Below, one piece after another: positions 39,401-50,007 of a DNA stretch of 64,000 nt. Every line of letters starts with the position of its first letter. Within the stretch, counting starts at the first letter, position 1. The stretch comes from Prorocentrum cordatum. Taxonomy: Eukaryota; Sar; Dinophyceae; Prorocentrales; Prorocentraceae. The notes under the pieces were generated by a model, which worked only from the letters and a program-made list of their open reading frames with translations, made no database searches and was not told the origin of the DNA. Where the stretch lies: assembly GCA_963575745.1 (NCBI GenBank), contig CAUYUJ010006524.1, positions 444,920-508,919 of the forward strand. The letters are read 5' to 3'. Position numbers and translations under genes: made by a program.

Positions 39401-42400
39401 TACCCCGCGGGGCAGCAGCTGCTTCTGACGGCGAGTCCGAGACCGCAACCGCCGAGGCGCAAGACGGCAAGTTCGAGCCCACCTTCGCCATCGAGGACAC
39501 GCCACGCACAGACTCCGAATACATGCCCGACAGCGAGCGTGGAAGCACCGCCGAAGAATACGACCGCGAAGGAAGAGCCCACAATCATCTCGGATACGAT
39601 CGACCTGGACACCGCCACGCAGCATGACACCCAGTTCCCGCGCTGGGATCCGGCCAAGGAGACGCGATGCGAGCACGCAGAGAGGATGAATCAAGAGTCG
39701 CAGGACGCGCCAGCGAACGACGCCCGGGACCTGCTGGAGGAGCATTACACGGTGGATCGTTGGGCACAGCCGACCGCCATGGGGCGCGATGCCGACGGCC
39801 GGGAGCTGCAGGGGAAGATGATCAGATCGGCGAGGAGCTCGGCAAAGGTTACGCAGAGATCTTGGCCGAGAGGCAAGCGTTCATGATCGTCGCGGGAGAC
39901 GGCGAGTGCGAGAAGACGGCAGCCAGGGAAGCTTGAGATTGACTGGTCGACGGTTATTTGGATATGCTGGAGCTCCGACTGATTCGAGGCCGGGAACGGA
40001 GGTCACGGGGCCAGACGAGCACAACGAGAATGACCTCGCTACGAACGCGGGGCACTGGCGTGCCTCGGAGACCCCGATGCAGGAGCGACCTCGCAGGGTC
40101 GCCTCCTCTCCACGCCGCGCGGCCGCCATCCAAGGCGCTCGCCCCCGCGCCAGAACAGCGAGAACGCTTGGAGGCCAATGGGGTGAAATAGCGACGAGGT
40201 CACGAAGGCGCGCGTTCCACTTGCGCGCCAAGCGATGCACCGAGGGGCCGCCGTCGACTTCGAACGCCCCTTGCGTCGCGGAGCCTGGGCGCCACCACTT
40301 CTGCAGGAGCTGAGGGGGCAGTTCTTCGCAGTTCGTGCCTGTGGATGCGATTTTGGGTTGAGCTTGTAAGATTAACCAGCCCATCCAGGCGGAGTGATTC
40401 ATTACGACTTCGCATGCACACCTGACCGCGACCATCGGGGGGGCACGCTCCAACCAGCGCGGCAGCCTCCCCCAGCGTCGCCAAGGGGAGCCTATCCGAC
40501 GGACATGCTCAAGAAGTTGGCCAAGGCCATCACGTAGCGCGAGGAGTGGTTTACCTGGTGCGCGCGGGCAGGTGGCCACAACAAGTTTGGGTTCAAGGAG
40601 ACGGCCCACGCCATCATGGCGCGCCTAGTCGGGAAGCAATCACATCTGAAGTGGAGGAAGATCAGGAAGAAGCAGATGCAGACATCAATTGCGACAACAA
40701 GGTCGAGTTCGAGCGCTGGGGCCGCGAGGGCGACGCAACCACCGCGTTCGCGGGCGCCGGACCTGAGGGCCCAGACTGGCTGTCTGCGGCGCGCCGGTTC
40801 GCATAGGATTTGGACGCCGAAGACCTCGTCTGCGTCGTGTTCGAGGAGATCTACGCTTCTTGGCCCGCGAAGGCGCGAGCCATGTCGGGACCCGCCCCCA
40901 CTACAGGAACTCCGAGGGCCAGCGGGAGCAGACGCCAAATGAACCGCCTCGGCAACATCGCGAACCTGATCAGCCGCCTCCAGCTTGCCGCCGCCGCCAG
41001 CGGCTGCGCGGAGGCCCTCGCGATCATGCTCGTCGCCTCCTGGCCCCCCTATGGAGCTTGACGCCCCCCGCTGTCTCCTCCGCGGCCTCCGGGGCGGGGC
41101 GCGCGCGGCCCGGCCTGGGCGCGGCGCAGGCGCCCTTATCCCCGTCCTCTTGCCCCTGGTGGCTGTGGGGAGGAACGAGTTGAAGGGGAAGTACCGCCAC
41201 TCCCTCCACCGCGCGAGCCAGAGGAGGAGAACGTGGACATCGGTGGCCGGACATCGTCGAAGACTGCATGTCAGGCTCGGGCATCGTAGCAACAAGAGTC
41301 TTGTCGACGTGCTGAAGCGGGATCGAGCCCAATGACTGATCTTGAAGCTGGCAGCCGGATATACGCGCGAAGCGCGCGAGGGGCACAATCACAAGCCCAT
41401 GTAGTCCGTCGTTGCACCGCGCAGTTCCGCCGCGCCCAGCACGGCGATCGAGACGGGCGGCTTCCATTCGCAAGACCCTCGCGACAAGCAAGCGCGGACG
41501 GGCACCTGCATCGTGGTGCGAGGTTGGTCGGCGGAAGCCTCAATCTCAAAGGCTTCTGCTCTCGGGAGAGGTGTTTCGCAAGACGCTGCAGCAGAAGTGG
41601 GCGCAGTACTTCGGCCGACCAGCCCTACTACGATGGGGCGGAGGTGGGTGCCACGTCGAGACTGTCGAGAACAGAGCCACAGAATGCTCATCATCGCGCG
41701 ATCATCGCGCGGCACCATGATGGATGGCACTGCAAGTCAGGGACGCAATCAGCGGGAACTGCGACAGGAACACCGGCATTCCCAAGGATACCACGACGAA
41801 GATCGCAGCGGAGTCGGACGGCGCGGCGACAGCAGAGACGATCTTCTCGGAGAGGATTGACGCGATGAACGACCTCGGCAAATTCAAAAGGGTCAACGTC
41901 CGTGTGAGATGATGCTGGGAAGGGCGCCGGAACCTATCATGTGCGATGTTCTTTGTGAATTGCACCACCTACCCGTCCTCGGTAAGACCTGCGCTGCCGG
42001 CGACGATGAATGCATCGAGAACCAAAACGTGCGACTCGAGGCCAGGAAGGCATTTGTCGAGATTATTTCCACACGACGTCTTGCACTCCTTGAGTTGCGC
42101 GAGACGAGGGGGAAGAGAAAGTGGGCCATTGGACAGTTATGCCACTGGTTGTCTAAGAAGGCCCTGGGCAACATCAAGGCGCCGGGACGGGCAGCCTGGA
42201 TCTGTGGTCTGGATAGAGCAACGTAGCCGACTTCTACGAGCGGGACGTGGACATTTTCGGCCAGCTACCGAGATCGAGGCAGAGATGCACCGCTTCACGG
42301 AGAAGAAGTAACCTCTTAACATGACAGCAGCCATGCCCAAGGTCAAGCGGAGCGAGTTCGAGGACCTGATCGGCCTGCCGCCGTTGGACATGGGCGACGA

Positions 42401-42900
42401 AGACGACGCGTGGGTGGAGGAGCCATCTCGCGCATGCCGGACAATGGGCAGCGGGCTGCTGCCCCCCGAAGACGCACGACCAAGGTCGGACAAGGCTGCG
42501 GAGGACAAGACAGAGGATGACGACAAGTCGGCGAGTGCCAAGGGCGAGGATGACGACATCGTCACTCAATCTGGCGTCTGCATATCCACCAGGCGAGGGA
42601 CATGCGCGGCAAGTGCGACAACGGGGGGGTGCCGACGAGAGTGTCGCAACAACATGGCACGTCAGGGTACGAGTTTTGGAATCCAAAGGGGAAGGGGCAG
42701 CGATGAGTTTTCAGGTCCGAGTTCAGGGCAAACCGAACTGCATTGAAAAAGACCGACGAGGACCAGGATGCGAACGCCGAGAGACAGGAGTCAGTCTACG
42801 TGTCCATCGCAGTTCCTTCCAAGGCAGCCTTCGACCGCTTCGCGAAGGGCCCCGCCTGCGCGTCGCCACACTGGCGAGACGGCAACGCATCGTGGTGAGC
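36450..42900 (+). pseudogene. Fragmented coding remnants, probable 5' part of a copia-type element
   Basis: No frame is intact, but protein-like pieces on the plus strand alternate between frames. A charged helical segment rich in Arg/Glu/Ala (HIVMTEVQRRAAARVRAESD, ~37520-37580) ends at a TAG at ~37727. An acidic, disordered segment (NDDWGEGSANPDSEDDEDES, ~38690-38760) is followed by a stop. A piece like IGEELGKGYAEILAERQAFM lies at ~39825-39885. An integrase-like patch, QKWAQYFGRPALLRW, lies at ~41592-41636. Order and orientation fit gag and integrase remnants upstream of the copia RT at 43 kb, but only the RT-RNase H part is really recognisable. A single decayed element is an inference. No long terminal repeats were found. 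Confidence 0.4.
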
Positions 42901-42959
42901 TACAAGCAGTTGGGAGACGTAGACAGGACCAAGTTCGACGTGGTTATTATGAAGAGGTT

Positions 42960-44270
42960 AATCAGTTCACGCTTGCTCTGGCGCGCCGCGGTGCTCCCAG
43001 GAGCAAGAAGCCGGACGTCGACCTGATGGGGGCGACGTGGGCTTCACGCGGAAGGAGGGCCCAGGAGCAGAAGGCGGTGAGGTGGCGAAGGCCAGGCAGG
43101 CACTCATCGGCGGTGCCGACGAGGACCTCGAGACGCTCAAGACGGAGCCATCTACGCCATCGAGGCGTGCGCGGATGATGCTGCACCAGATGGCGGACAA
43201 CAGCGAACGGCGCACTTGGCTGGCAGATGCATCTTCGGCCTTCCTACAAGGGGGAGCTATTCAAGAGGGGCGACAGTTGCGCGCTACAAGTGCCACGACT
43301 CAGAGACGCAGCCAACCTGAACGACGACAATGTGGTTCACATCTTCAAGGCGCGCGATGGTTTGACCAATGCACCGAGGCGATGGCATGAGAAGGTCTAG
43401 AAGGATCTTGAGAGCAGGGGCCGGTTCGTGCAAGCTCGAGCCGCGTCTCTTCGCAATGGTCGACTCGAACCACAAGGTGATCGGAACTCAGTTTCGCTCA
43501 TGTGGTCGACTTTGAGATAGCGGGGGAGTACACCAATATCACCACATGCAGGGCCAGACTCGGCCAACCACAATGGTTTCCGAATCATATTATGCCACAG
43601 ATTTCGGTTCACGATCGACCAGCTTGCGAAGACCACCCATGCGTTTGCCAGCACAGGTTCTTCCGTTCATCCTTACGAAGATATGGCGCGGGCGTGTTGT
43701 TTCGATGATTCGTGGTTTTCGCGGGCCGACGGCAGTTGCCATGGGGGCTGCGTGATGTGCGCTATGGAGAAGGAGGCGCGTAACGGCAACAAGCAGAAGT
43801 TCATTGTGCTCGCTGGGGCTTCACAGAAGTTGACGACAAAGCGCAGGTCGTCTCTGTGTGCAGAGACCCAGGCAGCCAGCGAAGCTGCAGAGTAGCTGCC
43901 ATGCACGCGGCTCGCCTGGATGGAGATGCTGAGCGCAAATGTGCAGCTGAAGGGCGACAAGCGCTACGAGCTCATCAGGGGCGGACCCCAGAGCGTGCTG
44001 GTCACGGACGCCAAGAGCCTTTACGATGCAGTCGCGGGCTCGAAGAACTCTTCGCAAGGTCTCAGCGACAATCGCGCGGCCACAGAACGCATGGCGTCCA
44101 AGCAGGGATTTCAAGAATGCGGTGCCGAATTTCTTTGGGTTCATTTGCAGGCGCAGGTGGCAGACGGCTGTGCGAATATCAAGGGCGAGGCAAAGCTGCT
44201 GGATGTCTTCACGTGCAGGAGCTACTGGACGCTTGTTCATGAGCCAGAGTTCGAATCAATTCGGAAGTGA
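42960..44270 (+). pseudogene. Ty1/copia-type RT and RNase H, decayed
   Basis: Frame 2 at 43070-43260 reads GEVAKARQALIGG, then TLKTEPSTPSRRARMMLHQM and TWLADASSAFLQGG. This corresponds to the N-terminal part of the copia RT (RVT_2), where the Asp of the AFLxG motif region is expected. After frameshifts, frame 3 from ~43620 carries the RNase H: FDDSWFSRADGSCHGGCV, LTTKRRSSLCAETQAASEA, a TAG at 43893, then VLVTDAKSLYDAVAGSKNSS and FLWVHLQAQVADGCANIKGE, ending at 44270. The YxDD region is not readable. The element is dead. The intact-looking 3' third suggests either recent decay or selection for nothing more than chance openness. Confidence 0.72.
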
Positions 44271-44600
44271 GGCCTGAGCGGTTTCGACACATCCGATGTC
44301 GAGCCCGAAGACTTGCAAATACGAGTTCCAGGTGATTGGGGCATGCTTGCTCTTTCAGTATTTCAAAATTTCGCTTGCTGCGTTAGAATTGTCATATTGT
44401 ATGTTCGTTTCAGTTGTGATGTGAAGAGTTGCCTGGCACTGTGCCGCTAATATCATAGAGCTCACTTGCGCGAGAGTGTCTGACCACATGTAGTGAGCTT
44501 GATCTGTCTGAGGCCAACACTTTTTTACCCTGTGTAAATGTAATTGCATGTTGGCCGGCCGATCCCATCTGGGCCTTGGGACCGAGTGCGTGTCTGTTTC
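44271..44600. other. Spacer without supported gene
   Basis: AT-richer DNA following the copia remnant. It might include the remains of its 3' untranslated region. No repeat matching the 5' side was found. Confidence 0.4.
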
Positions 44601-44622
44601 GCCGTAACCATTTTGATTCAGG
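44601..44622 (+). other. Possible relic of the dinoflagellate spliced leader
   Basis: GCCGTAACCATTTTGATTCA plus GG matches the 22-nt dinoflagellate spliced-leader consensus at 18 of 22 positions, counting the degenerate first base. Reinsertion of trans-spliced mRNAs is known to leave such relics in dinoflagellate genomes. An 8-nt gap separates it from an ATG that opens a 62-codon frame. Confidence 0.4.
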
Positions 44623-44629
44623 GGCGCCC

Positions 44630-44818
44630 ATGGGCCTGGAGCCAGCTACCGGGACACACGTATCTCTCAGCGCTAAAGAGAGCGCTCCAGGACTGGGCCC
44701 ACCAGGGGCCACTGATATCAGCATGCAGTTCGCGACCGCTGGCGAGGAAAAGGTGATTATCAAGATAGTCGAGGCAGTGCTTCGCCTTCATCATCCACGA
44801 GGCTTCCGCCATCGCTGA
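44630..44818 (+). CDS. Short hypothetical frame downstream of the spliced-leader-like site
   Basis: A 62-residue frame beginning MGLEPATGTHVSLSAKES and ending at TGA. It includes the helix-like EEKVIIKIVEAVL. I do not recognise it. The frame is also open upstream of the chosen ATG; this start is preferred only because it follows the spliced-leader-like site. It may be a fragment of a retroposed mRNA or a chance frame. Confidence 0.2.
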   Translation: MGLEPATGTHVSLSAKESAPGLGPPGATDISMQFATAGEEKVIIKIVEAVLRLHHPRGFRHR

Positions 44819-44825
44819 CGATATT

Positions 44826-45003
44826 GAGGGGGGGGGGGGGGCGGGGGGGGAGGACGAGGAGGAGGAGGAGGGGGAGGAGGAGCGGGAGTGGGAGGGGGAA
44901 AGGAGGGGGGGGGGGGGGGCGAAGTCGGAGGAGGAGTCGGAGTCGGAGGAGGGGGAGGAGGAGGCGGAGGCGGAGGAGGAGGAGGAGGAGGAGGAGGAGG
45001 ATC
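44826..45003. repeat. GGA/GGGGG-rich purine tract
   Basis: G-runs and GGA/GGAGTC units lie immediately upstream of the non-LTR element. Open frames on either strand are low complexity. Confidence 0.85.
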
Positions 45004-45062
45004 AGGCGGCGATTCCGCAGACCGAATCCTCCCGCCCACCATCTAAACTCTGCATCCAACAT

Positions 45063-45893
45063 TTGCCGATGTTCTCTTTCTCTCATCATTCAGCTTTCCA
45101 TTGCATCGTTTGGCCTTGGATCATCTTTGCGACTGCTGTGTTCGGAAAGTCGGCAGGGGCATTAGCGACCGCGGCAGTCTCTGCGAACCAGGCGCCGCCG
45201 CCTCGCCTCTCGCGAGCCGCCCGGGCGGCAGCAGAGCGGGCCCGCGCTGCAGCCCGCCGGAGGCGAGCGTACGAGCAGGAGTTCCACAACGCTGCGAACG
45301 ACGTCGTGTGGGACCCCCTGATCGGCTCCCGGTGGCCTGCGGTCGCGCAGGCTCTCCCATCGGCATCCCCATCCACATTCAGGAGCAGGCGTACTTCGGC
45401 ACGCTACGGCTTGCGGGGACAACGCATCGGGGAAGCCTCCCATCCAGGGCCAGCTGGCCAGGCGTGCGCTGATTGGGCGGTCACCGAGCAGCCGGCTCGG
45501 AGGCAGACAGCTGCGCGCAGGTCATGCCATCGTCCTGTCGAGCCCGGCGACGCTCGGGCTCGGTCACGGCATTCGGACCTTCGGCAAGGCAAACACTTCC
45601 ACCCCGCCTGCATCCCAGGAGGATTAGGGCAATTGGAGGACATCGAGGGGGTTTCGGAGGTCGGGGAAAAGGCGCGGGCACAGATCATCGCCTTCGCCGA
45701 CGGGGAGGGGATGTCCCGGGAGGCCTACGTGGCAAGCAAACGCAGGCGTCGACACCGCGTGCAACCCGAGGAGCCTGAGCCTGCCGACCCGCCTCCGGTC
45801 CCAGAGGCGGATGATCCTGATGGCTCGTTTGAGGACGGCGCTTTGCGACATCTGGATTGGTGGGATCACGTGGCGGCCAGAGATCTGGAGTAG
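45063..45893 (+). CDS. N-terminal part of non-LTR retroelement protein (ends at amber codon)
   Basis: 276 residues in the same frame as the RT-bearing part that starts downstream; a TAG at 45891-45893 ends it. Visible features are an Ala/Arg-rich helix (~50-70), YGLRGQRIGEASHPGP at 115-130 (a motif I associate from memory with dinoflagellate retroelement-type proteins), and a stretch with HFHPACIPGGLGQL that resembles the second half of a PARP-type or related zinc finger, although the upstream Cys pair is not convincing. The tail is acidic. It probably supplies nucleic-acid binding for the element. The start is the first ATG after the purine tract and is uncertain. Confidence 0.6.
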   Translation: MPMFSFSHHSAFHCIVWPWIIFATAVFGKSAGALATAAVSANQAPPPRLSRAARAAAERARAAARRRRAYEQEFHNAANDVVWDPLIGSRWPAVAQALPSASPSTFRSRRTSARYGLRGQRIGEASHPGPAGQACADWAVTEQPARRQTAARRSCHRPVEPGDARARSRHSDLRQGKHFHPACIPGGLGQLEDIEGVSEVGEKARAQIIAFADGEGMSREAYVASKRRRRHRVQPEEPEPADPPPVPEADDPDGSFEDGALRHLDWWDHVAARDLE

Positions 45894-45956
45894 GTCCCTA
45901 CGATTGCCAACATCCCGGAGCCTCTTCTCCTTGCCTGCGCCGAGGCCCGGGCGGCA

Positions 45957-48704
45957 GTGTTGGTGGCGCTCCAGCAGCGTGAGCCACGAAATGTGGAGGC
46001 TGCTCGTTTGTGGGAGCTTCTGGATTTCATGGACCGCCTACTTTTTGCTCGAACTTCCACGCGCAAGGGGGCGAAACAGAAAAAGGTTGACCACATAATT
46101 TCGCATCGTTTGCACTTGTTCGGGAGGGCTCTTGGCAGCAACTCTGGAGCTTGGCACGGCAATGTGGTCGAGAGGCCAGGTATTCCACGTCCACGGGCGG
46201 ACGCAGAGGTCCGTAGGATCGAGTCGCTGCTGCTGGCCGGCGAGGCGTCGAAAGCCACGGCCGCCCTATCCGGGAAGTCGGACATGGAGGGTCGCCCAGG
46301 CACCGCCGAGAAGCTCAAGGCGCTGTTCGACCCTGATGCTTCCAGACTGGCGATGGCCCCGCCTGCGGGCATGGAGGTGGAAGCGCCGGACGCGCAGCAG
46401 AGATCCGCCATTGAAAGGGAAATCGCTGCACGCATTTCTCGCTTTCCGCGGCTTGCTGGGGCGGGGCCGTCAGGGTCCAGGTGCGAGCATTGGGGGGCGT
46501 TGCGACATCACCCCGAGGGCTTGCAGGCAGCCGGCGTCGTCCTCATCAGTCTTTTGTTCGGAGAGGAGCCGGAGGACATTCTCCAGGCTCATCTTGGTGG
46601 CCGTTTGATGGCTCTGAAGAAAGCTGAGGGAGGCGTCAGGCCGCTTTCCTGTGGCGGCATTCTGCGGCGCATCATCGCCCGTGCGGTGCGCAAAGTGGAG
46701 GCTGACGCACTCCGCGAGCTGGGGGGCCCACACCAATATGGCATATCCAGGCCGGCTGGAGTGGAGGTCATGCACAAAATCCTCGTGGCGTCAGCTGAAG
46801 AGCGCCCTGCTGCAGCGTTCTTATCTTTTGATTGTAAAAATGCATTCAACATGATTACGCGGCCGGCAATGCGGACAGCTTGTGCAGGAACGCTCCTGGG
46901 TCGCATAGCTGATGCGTGGTACAGTGGTTCATCTACGCATTGGTTTTGGGATTCTTCCGGAAAGGCTTGGCCAGTTCAGTCCGCCAGGGGAGTTGACCAA
47001 GGCTGCCTTTTGAGCCCGGGATTGTTCTGCGCGGCGCTGGCCCCGGCATTGGCGACTATCGATCAGCGGCTTCGTTCTGTAGATCCGCAGGCGCGGGCGC
47101 ATGCCTACCTGGACGATGTTTTTGTCGTCATCGATTCTCGCTTCGCCGCGGAAGCCGTCGCTGTCACGAGGGAGGCGCTGCAGGGCATCGGTTTGGAGCT
47201 CCAGCTTGCCAAGTCCAAACTGTGGGTGCCCAGCCCGGCTGTACCGATGCCGGCGCAGGTCGATATCCAGAGGGTTAACGAGCTGCGATGCCTCGGAAAC
47301 GCCATGCGCTTCACCACAGCGGCTCTCGACGAAGACGACCAGCATCGCCTCGGGGCCCCTCTTGTGCCAGACAGCCGTTTCCAGGCGTCGCTGGAGGCCT
47401 TGGACGCGTTCCCGGGGAGGGCGCGAGCACTGCTAGCCGCGGGCCTGCGCGTTCAGACCGCTTTCACGTTGCTCCGCACCTTCGTCGGCGGGGCCAACAA
47501 CCACCTGCTCAGAGGGTGCTTTGCGAACGAGGAGTGGCGCGAAGAATACGACGGCCGAGTGGTTGCCTTCCTGGAGCAGCTTCTGGGCGCCCAGCTCACC
47601 CTGCAACAGCAACGGCTGCTGTGGCTGCCGTGCCGGGTCGGAGGCTTGGGGCTGCAGTCAGCTCGTTTGACGAGGAGTGCGGCGTATATTGCCTCCTGGC
47701 AACAGTGCCTCTCAGACGTCGCCGCGGCGCGGGGGTCGCGCTCGGCCGACGCCCTCCTCGCTGGGGCGCCGCGCACGGGGGCTACCCTGACGGTCGCGGG
47801 AGACGAGCTCCGCCGGCTGGGGTGCCGCAACTACCAGGCGGACTGGGCAGCCTGCTTTGTTGCCAGCCGCGCGAAGCAGCAGAAGGCGCTGATGAAGCAT
47901 ATCAGTGCGGAGTGCCGGAAGACATTGCTGCGCGACCTCGAGGTCTCTGGTCGCGCCGACCTCCGTTCCGCGGGCGACAAGGGCGGCGCTTTCCTGCTCC
48001 CGCCCACCAAGAAGAGCCACCTTCTACCAGATGAACACTTCATGGTGGCCGTGCGCCTGCGGCTGCAGCTTCCGCACCCGGGAGCACTGGGCGCTCGCCC
48101 ACCCGCTAGCACTTGCGGGCACCGCTCTTCGCAGTTGGGGCACAGGTGCAATTGCGCCGTGGACGGCCGGGGGCACCACGCTCTGACGTGCGAAGTCGGT
48201 GGCGGAGTTGTCCGGAGACATGACAGCATCCGTGATTGGTTGGCTGCCTGGATCGCCGGCGTCACGGGCGCCCCAGTGCTCACCGAGCAGTTCGTGCCGA
48301 AGTGGGACCGAGTGGTGGAGGTGGACGGGGAGGAGCAGACTGAGCGCGCGCGCTTGGACGTTGTTTTTAATGACCAAAACGCCCAACGTGCATACGTCGA
48401 CGTCTGCGTCCCCGCTGCTTCTTCCACCTGCCCCGAGCTCCTCCGTGCGCGAGCAGCGCGGGATGGCGCGGCAGCCGCGCGGGCCGAGGACGGCAAGCGC
48501 CTCCGGTACCCAGGGCCAGACCTCGTGCCATTTGCCATCGAGGCTTTGGGCCGACCGGGGGACGACGCCGTGACCCTTCTCCGCGCGTGCGCGCCGGAGG
48601 ACCCAGTCGAGCGGTCTCGGGTCCTGGGCTCGGCCTGGCAGTCGCTCTCTGCGCTGCTGCAGACGCGCAACGCGGAGCTGTTATTGGCAGCAGAATCGGC
48701 TTGA
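45957..48704 (+). CDS. Non-LTR retroelement reverse transcriptase with restriction-like endonuclease domain
   Basis: 915 residues. RT palm: motif A FLSFDCKNAFNMI with Asp 292, motif B GVDQGCLLSPGLFC (345-358), motif C YLDD at 384-387; all catalytic aspartates are present. A C-terminal Cys/His cluster (C720, H729, C731, C733, H740/H741, C745) is followed by LTEQFVPKWDRVVEVDGEE and RARLDVVF...AYVDVCVP with Asp 801 and Asp 815. This fits the Cys-His plus PD-(D/E)XK-like endonuclease arrangement of R2/CRE-type LINEs, with LD in place of PD. The frame is open upstream of the chosen ATG back to the amber codon at 45891, so the original protein was probably one ~1214-residue chain. By its intact frame and motifs it is a young element. 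The clade assignment is tentative. Confidence 0.82.
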   Translation: MLVALQQREPRNVEAARLWELLDFMDRLLFARTSTRKGAKQKKVDHIISHRLHLFGRALGSNSGAWHGNVVERPGIPRPRADAEVRRIESLLLAGEASKATAALSGKSDMEGRPGTAEKLKALFDPDASRLAMAPPAGMEVEAPDAQQRSAIEREIAARISRFPRLAGAGPSGSRCEHWGALRHHPEGLQAAGVVLISLLFGEEPEDILQAHLGGRLMALKKAEGGVRPLSCGGILRRIIARAVRKVEADALRELGGPHQYGISRPAGVEVMHKILVASAEERPAAAFLSFDCKNAFNMITRPAMRTACAGTLLGRIADAWYSGSSTHWFWDSSGKAWPVQSARGVDQGCLLSPGLFCAALAPALATIDQRLRSVDPQARAHAYLDDVFVVIDSRFAAEAVAVTREALQGIGLELQLAKSKLWVPSPAVPMPAQVDIQRVNELRCLGNAMRFTTAALDEDDQHRLGAPLVPDSRFQASLEALDAFPGRARALLAAGLRVQTAFTLLRTFVGGANNHLLRGCFANEEWREEYDGRVVAFLEQLLGAQLTLQQQRLLWLPCRVGGLGLQSARLTRSAAYIASWQQCLSDVAAARGSRSADALLAGAPRTGATLTVAGDELRRLGCRNYQADWAACFVASRAKQQKALMKHISAECRKTLLRDLEVSGRADLRSAGDKGGAFLLPPTKKSHLLPDEHFMVAVRLRLQLPHPGALGARPPASTCGHRSSQLGHRCNCAVDGRGHHALTCEVGGGVVRRHDSIRDWLAAWIAGVTGAPVLTEQFVPKWDRVVEVDGEEQTERARLDVVFNDQNAQRAYVDVCVPAASSTCPELLRARAARDGAAAARAEDGKRLRYPGPDLVPFAIEALGRPGDDAVTLLRACAPEDPVERSRVLGSAWQSLSALLQTRNAELLLAAESA

Positions 48705-49190
48705 TGCTTTTCGCCGTATCCATGTTGGCACTGTGTTTGATTCCGTAGCCGTGGTGGCTTACTCCCCTCCCCCTCCTCCTCCTCCTCCCTCCTCTTGCGG
48801 TCCGCTGGCCAGCCCCAGCGCTGTTACGACGGATTGTGTTTTTTTGTTTTTGTCATCGTTGAATCGCTCCTGGCGCTTTCGCGCTTGCCGCCGCCCCCTG
48901 GTTCCGTTGCTTTGGGCCGCCTGGGCTCTCATGGCCTGGCCTCCCTTCGCCGGGGAGGGCCGCGGATCGGCTGAATAAGAGTGCATCGTGGTTCTTCGAT
49001 TTGGCCCCGATGGGGGCGCGAGGCCGCTCAGCCGTGTCCTGAATTTTCCTTGCCCCCCCCCGGCTTGGGTCAGGGGCCGTTGCCCGCAGGCCGTGGGGGT
49101 GTACAGTGCTGACGTTAACCGCGCCCTCACACGCCTGACCCTGGTGGCCACCGATCCTACAGAGGGATTGGTGCCGGGGTCGCGGTTGAA
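48705..49190. other. Region downstream of the retroelement, no gene
   Basis: Contains a short CTC run at 48765-48792, a T-run at 48840-48855, and GC-rich sequence with no supported coding region. It may include the 3' untranslated region of the retroelement. No poly-A tail is seen. Confidence 0.45.
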
Positions 49191-49194
49191 GCAG

Positions 49195-49555
49195 GGAGGA
49201 GGAGGAGGAGGAGGAGGAGGAGGAGGAGGAGGAGGAGGAGGAGGAGGAGGAGGCGGGCGAGGGGGAGGAGGAGGAGACGAGGAGGAGGTGGAAGCGGAGT
49301 AGGAGAGGAGGAGGAGGAGGAGGAGGAGGAGAGGAGGAGGAGGAGGAGGAGGAGGAGGAGGAGGAGGAGGAGGAGGAGGAGGAGGAGGAGGACGACGAGG
49401 ACGAGGACGACGAGGACGACGAGGACGACGAGGACGACGAGGACGACGAGGACGACGAGGACGACGAGGACGACGAGGACGACGAGGACGACGAGGACGA
49501 CGAGGACGACGAGGACGACGAGGACGAGGAGGACGAGGAGGACGAGGAGGGCCTG
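49195..49555. repeat. GGA array passing into GGACGACGA array
   Basis: GGA units (49195-49390) change abruptly into a very regular GACGACGAG 9-mer array (49390-49545). The 9-mer block looks young because it has almost no variants. Confidence 0.92.
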
Positions 49556-49800
49556 CGCCCGCGCGCACAGCAGGCTCTGCCGCGCTCGGGGCAGGCGCCC
49601 CCTCCTCCCCCCCCGCGGCGAGCCCAGGCCCCGGGCCTCGCCGCCCGTCGGGGGCCCGGCAGGCTCGGGCCCCGGCGGCGGCGGGCGCGCAGGGCCCAAA
49701 CGCTTCGAGCTTCGAAGTTTTCGGCCGATTCCGTCAGCATCCACATCGCGAGTACAGTCGAGCATCTTATGAAGATCGCCGCCCCCCAAAAAAAAACACA

Positions 49801-50007
49801 CCGCCCCACCTACGGCCCTCCTGCGGTTCATCGGGCGCCGTAGCGCATTCCACCCGAAAATGAAGCGGCACCACCCCACCTGCAGCCCTCCATGTTGCGC
49901 TACGGCCCATCGGGCGCAGTAGCGTATACCACTGTAGTATACCACGCACAAGCCCGCGCCAGATCTCCTGGTATACGCTAGGCAACCTGGGGCCGTAGGT
50001 GGGGTGG
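49801..50007. mobile_element. ~207-bp element with nested inverted repeats
   Basis: The outer arms (49801-49818 and 49990-50007) are complementary at 17 of 18 positions (CCGCCCCACCTACGGCCC on the left). Inner arms TAGCGTATACC (49920-49930) and GGTATACGCTA (49970-49980) are perfect. The left half also has an internal near-copy of the arm at ~49870-49890. There is no coding capacity. It could be a fold-back element. Confidence 0.65.
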
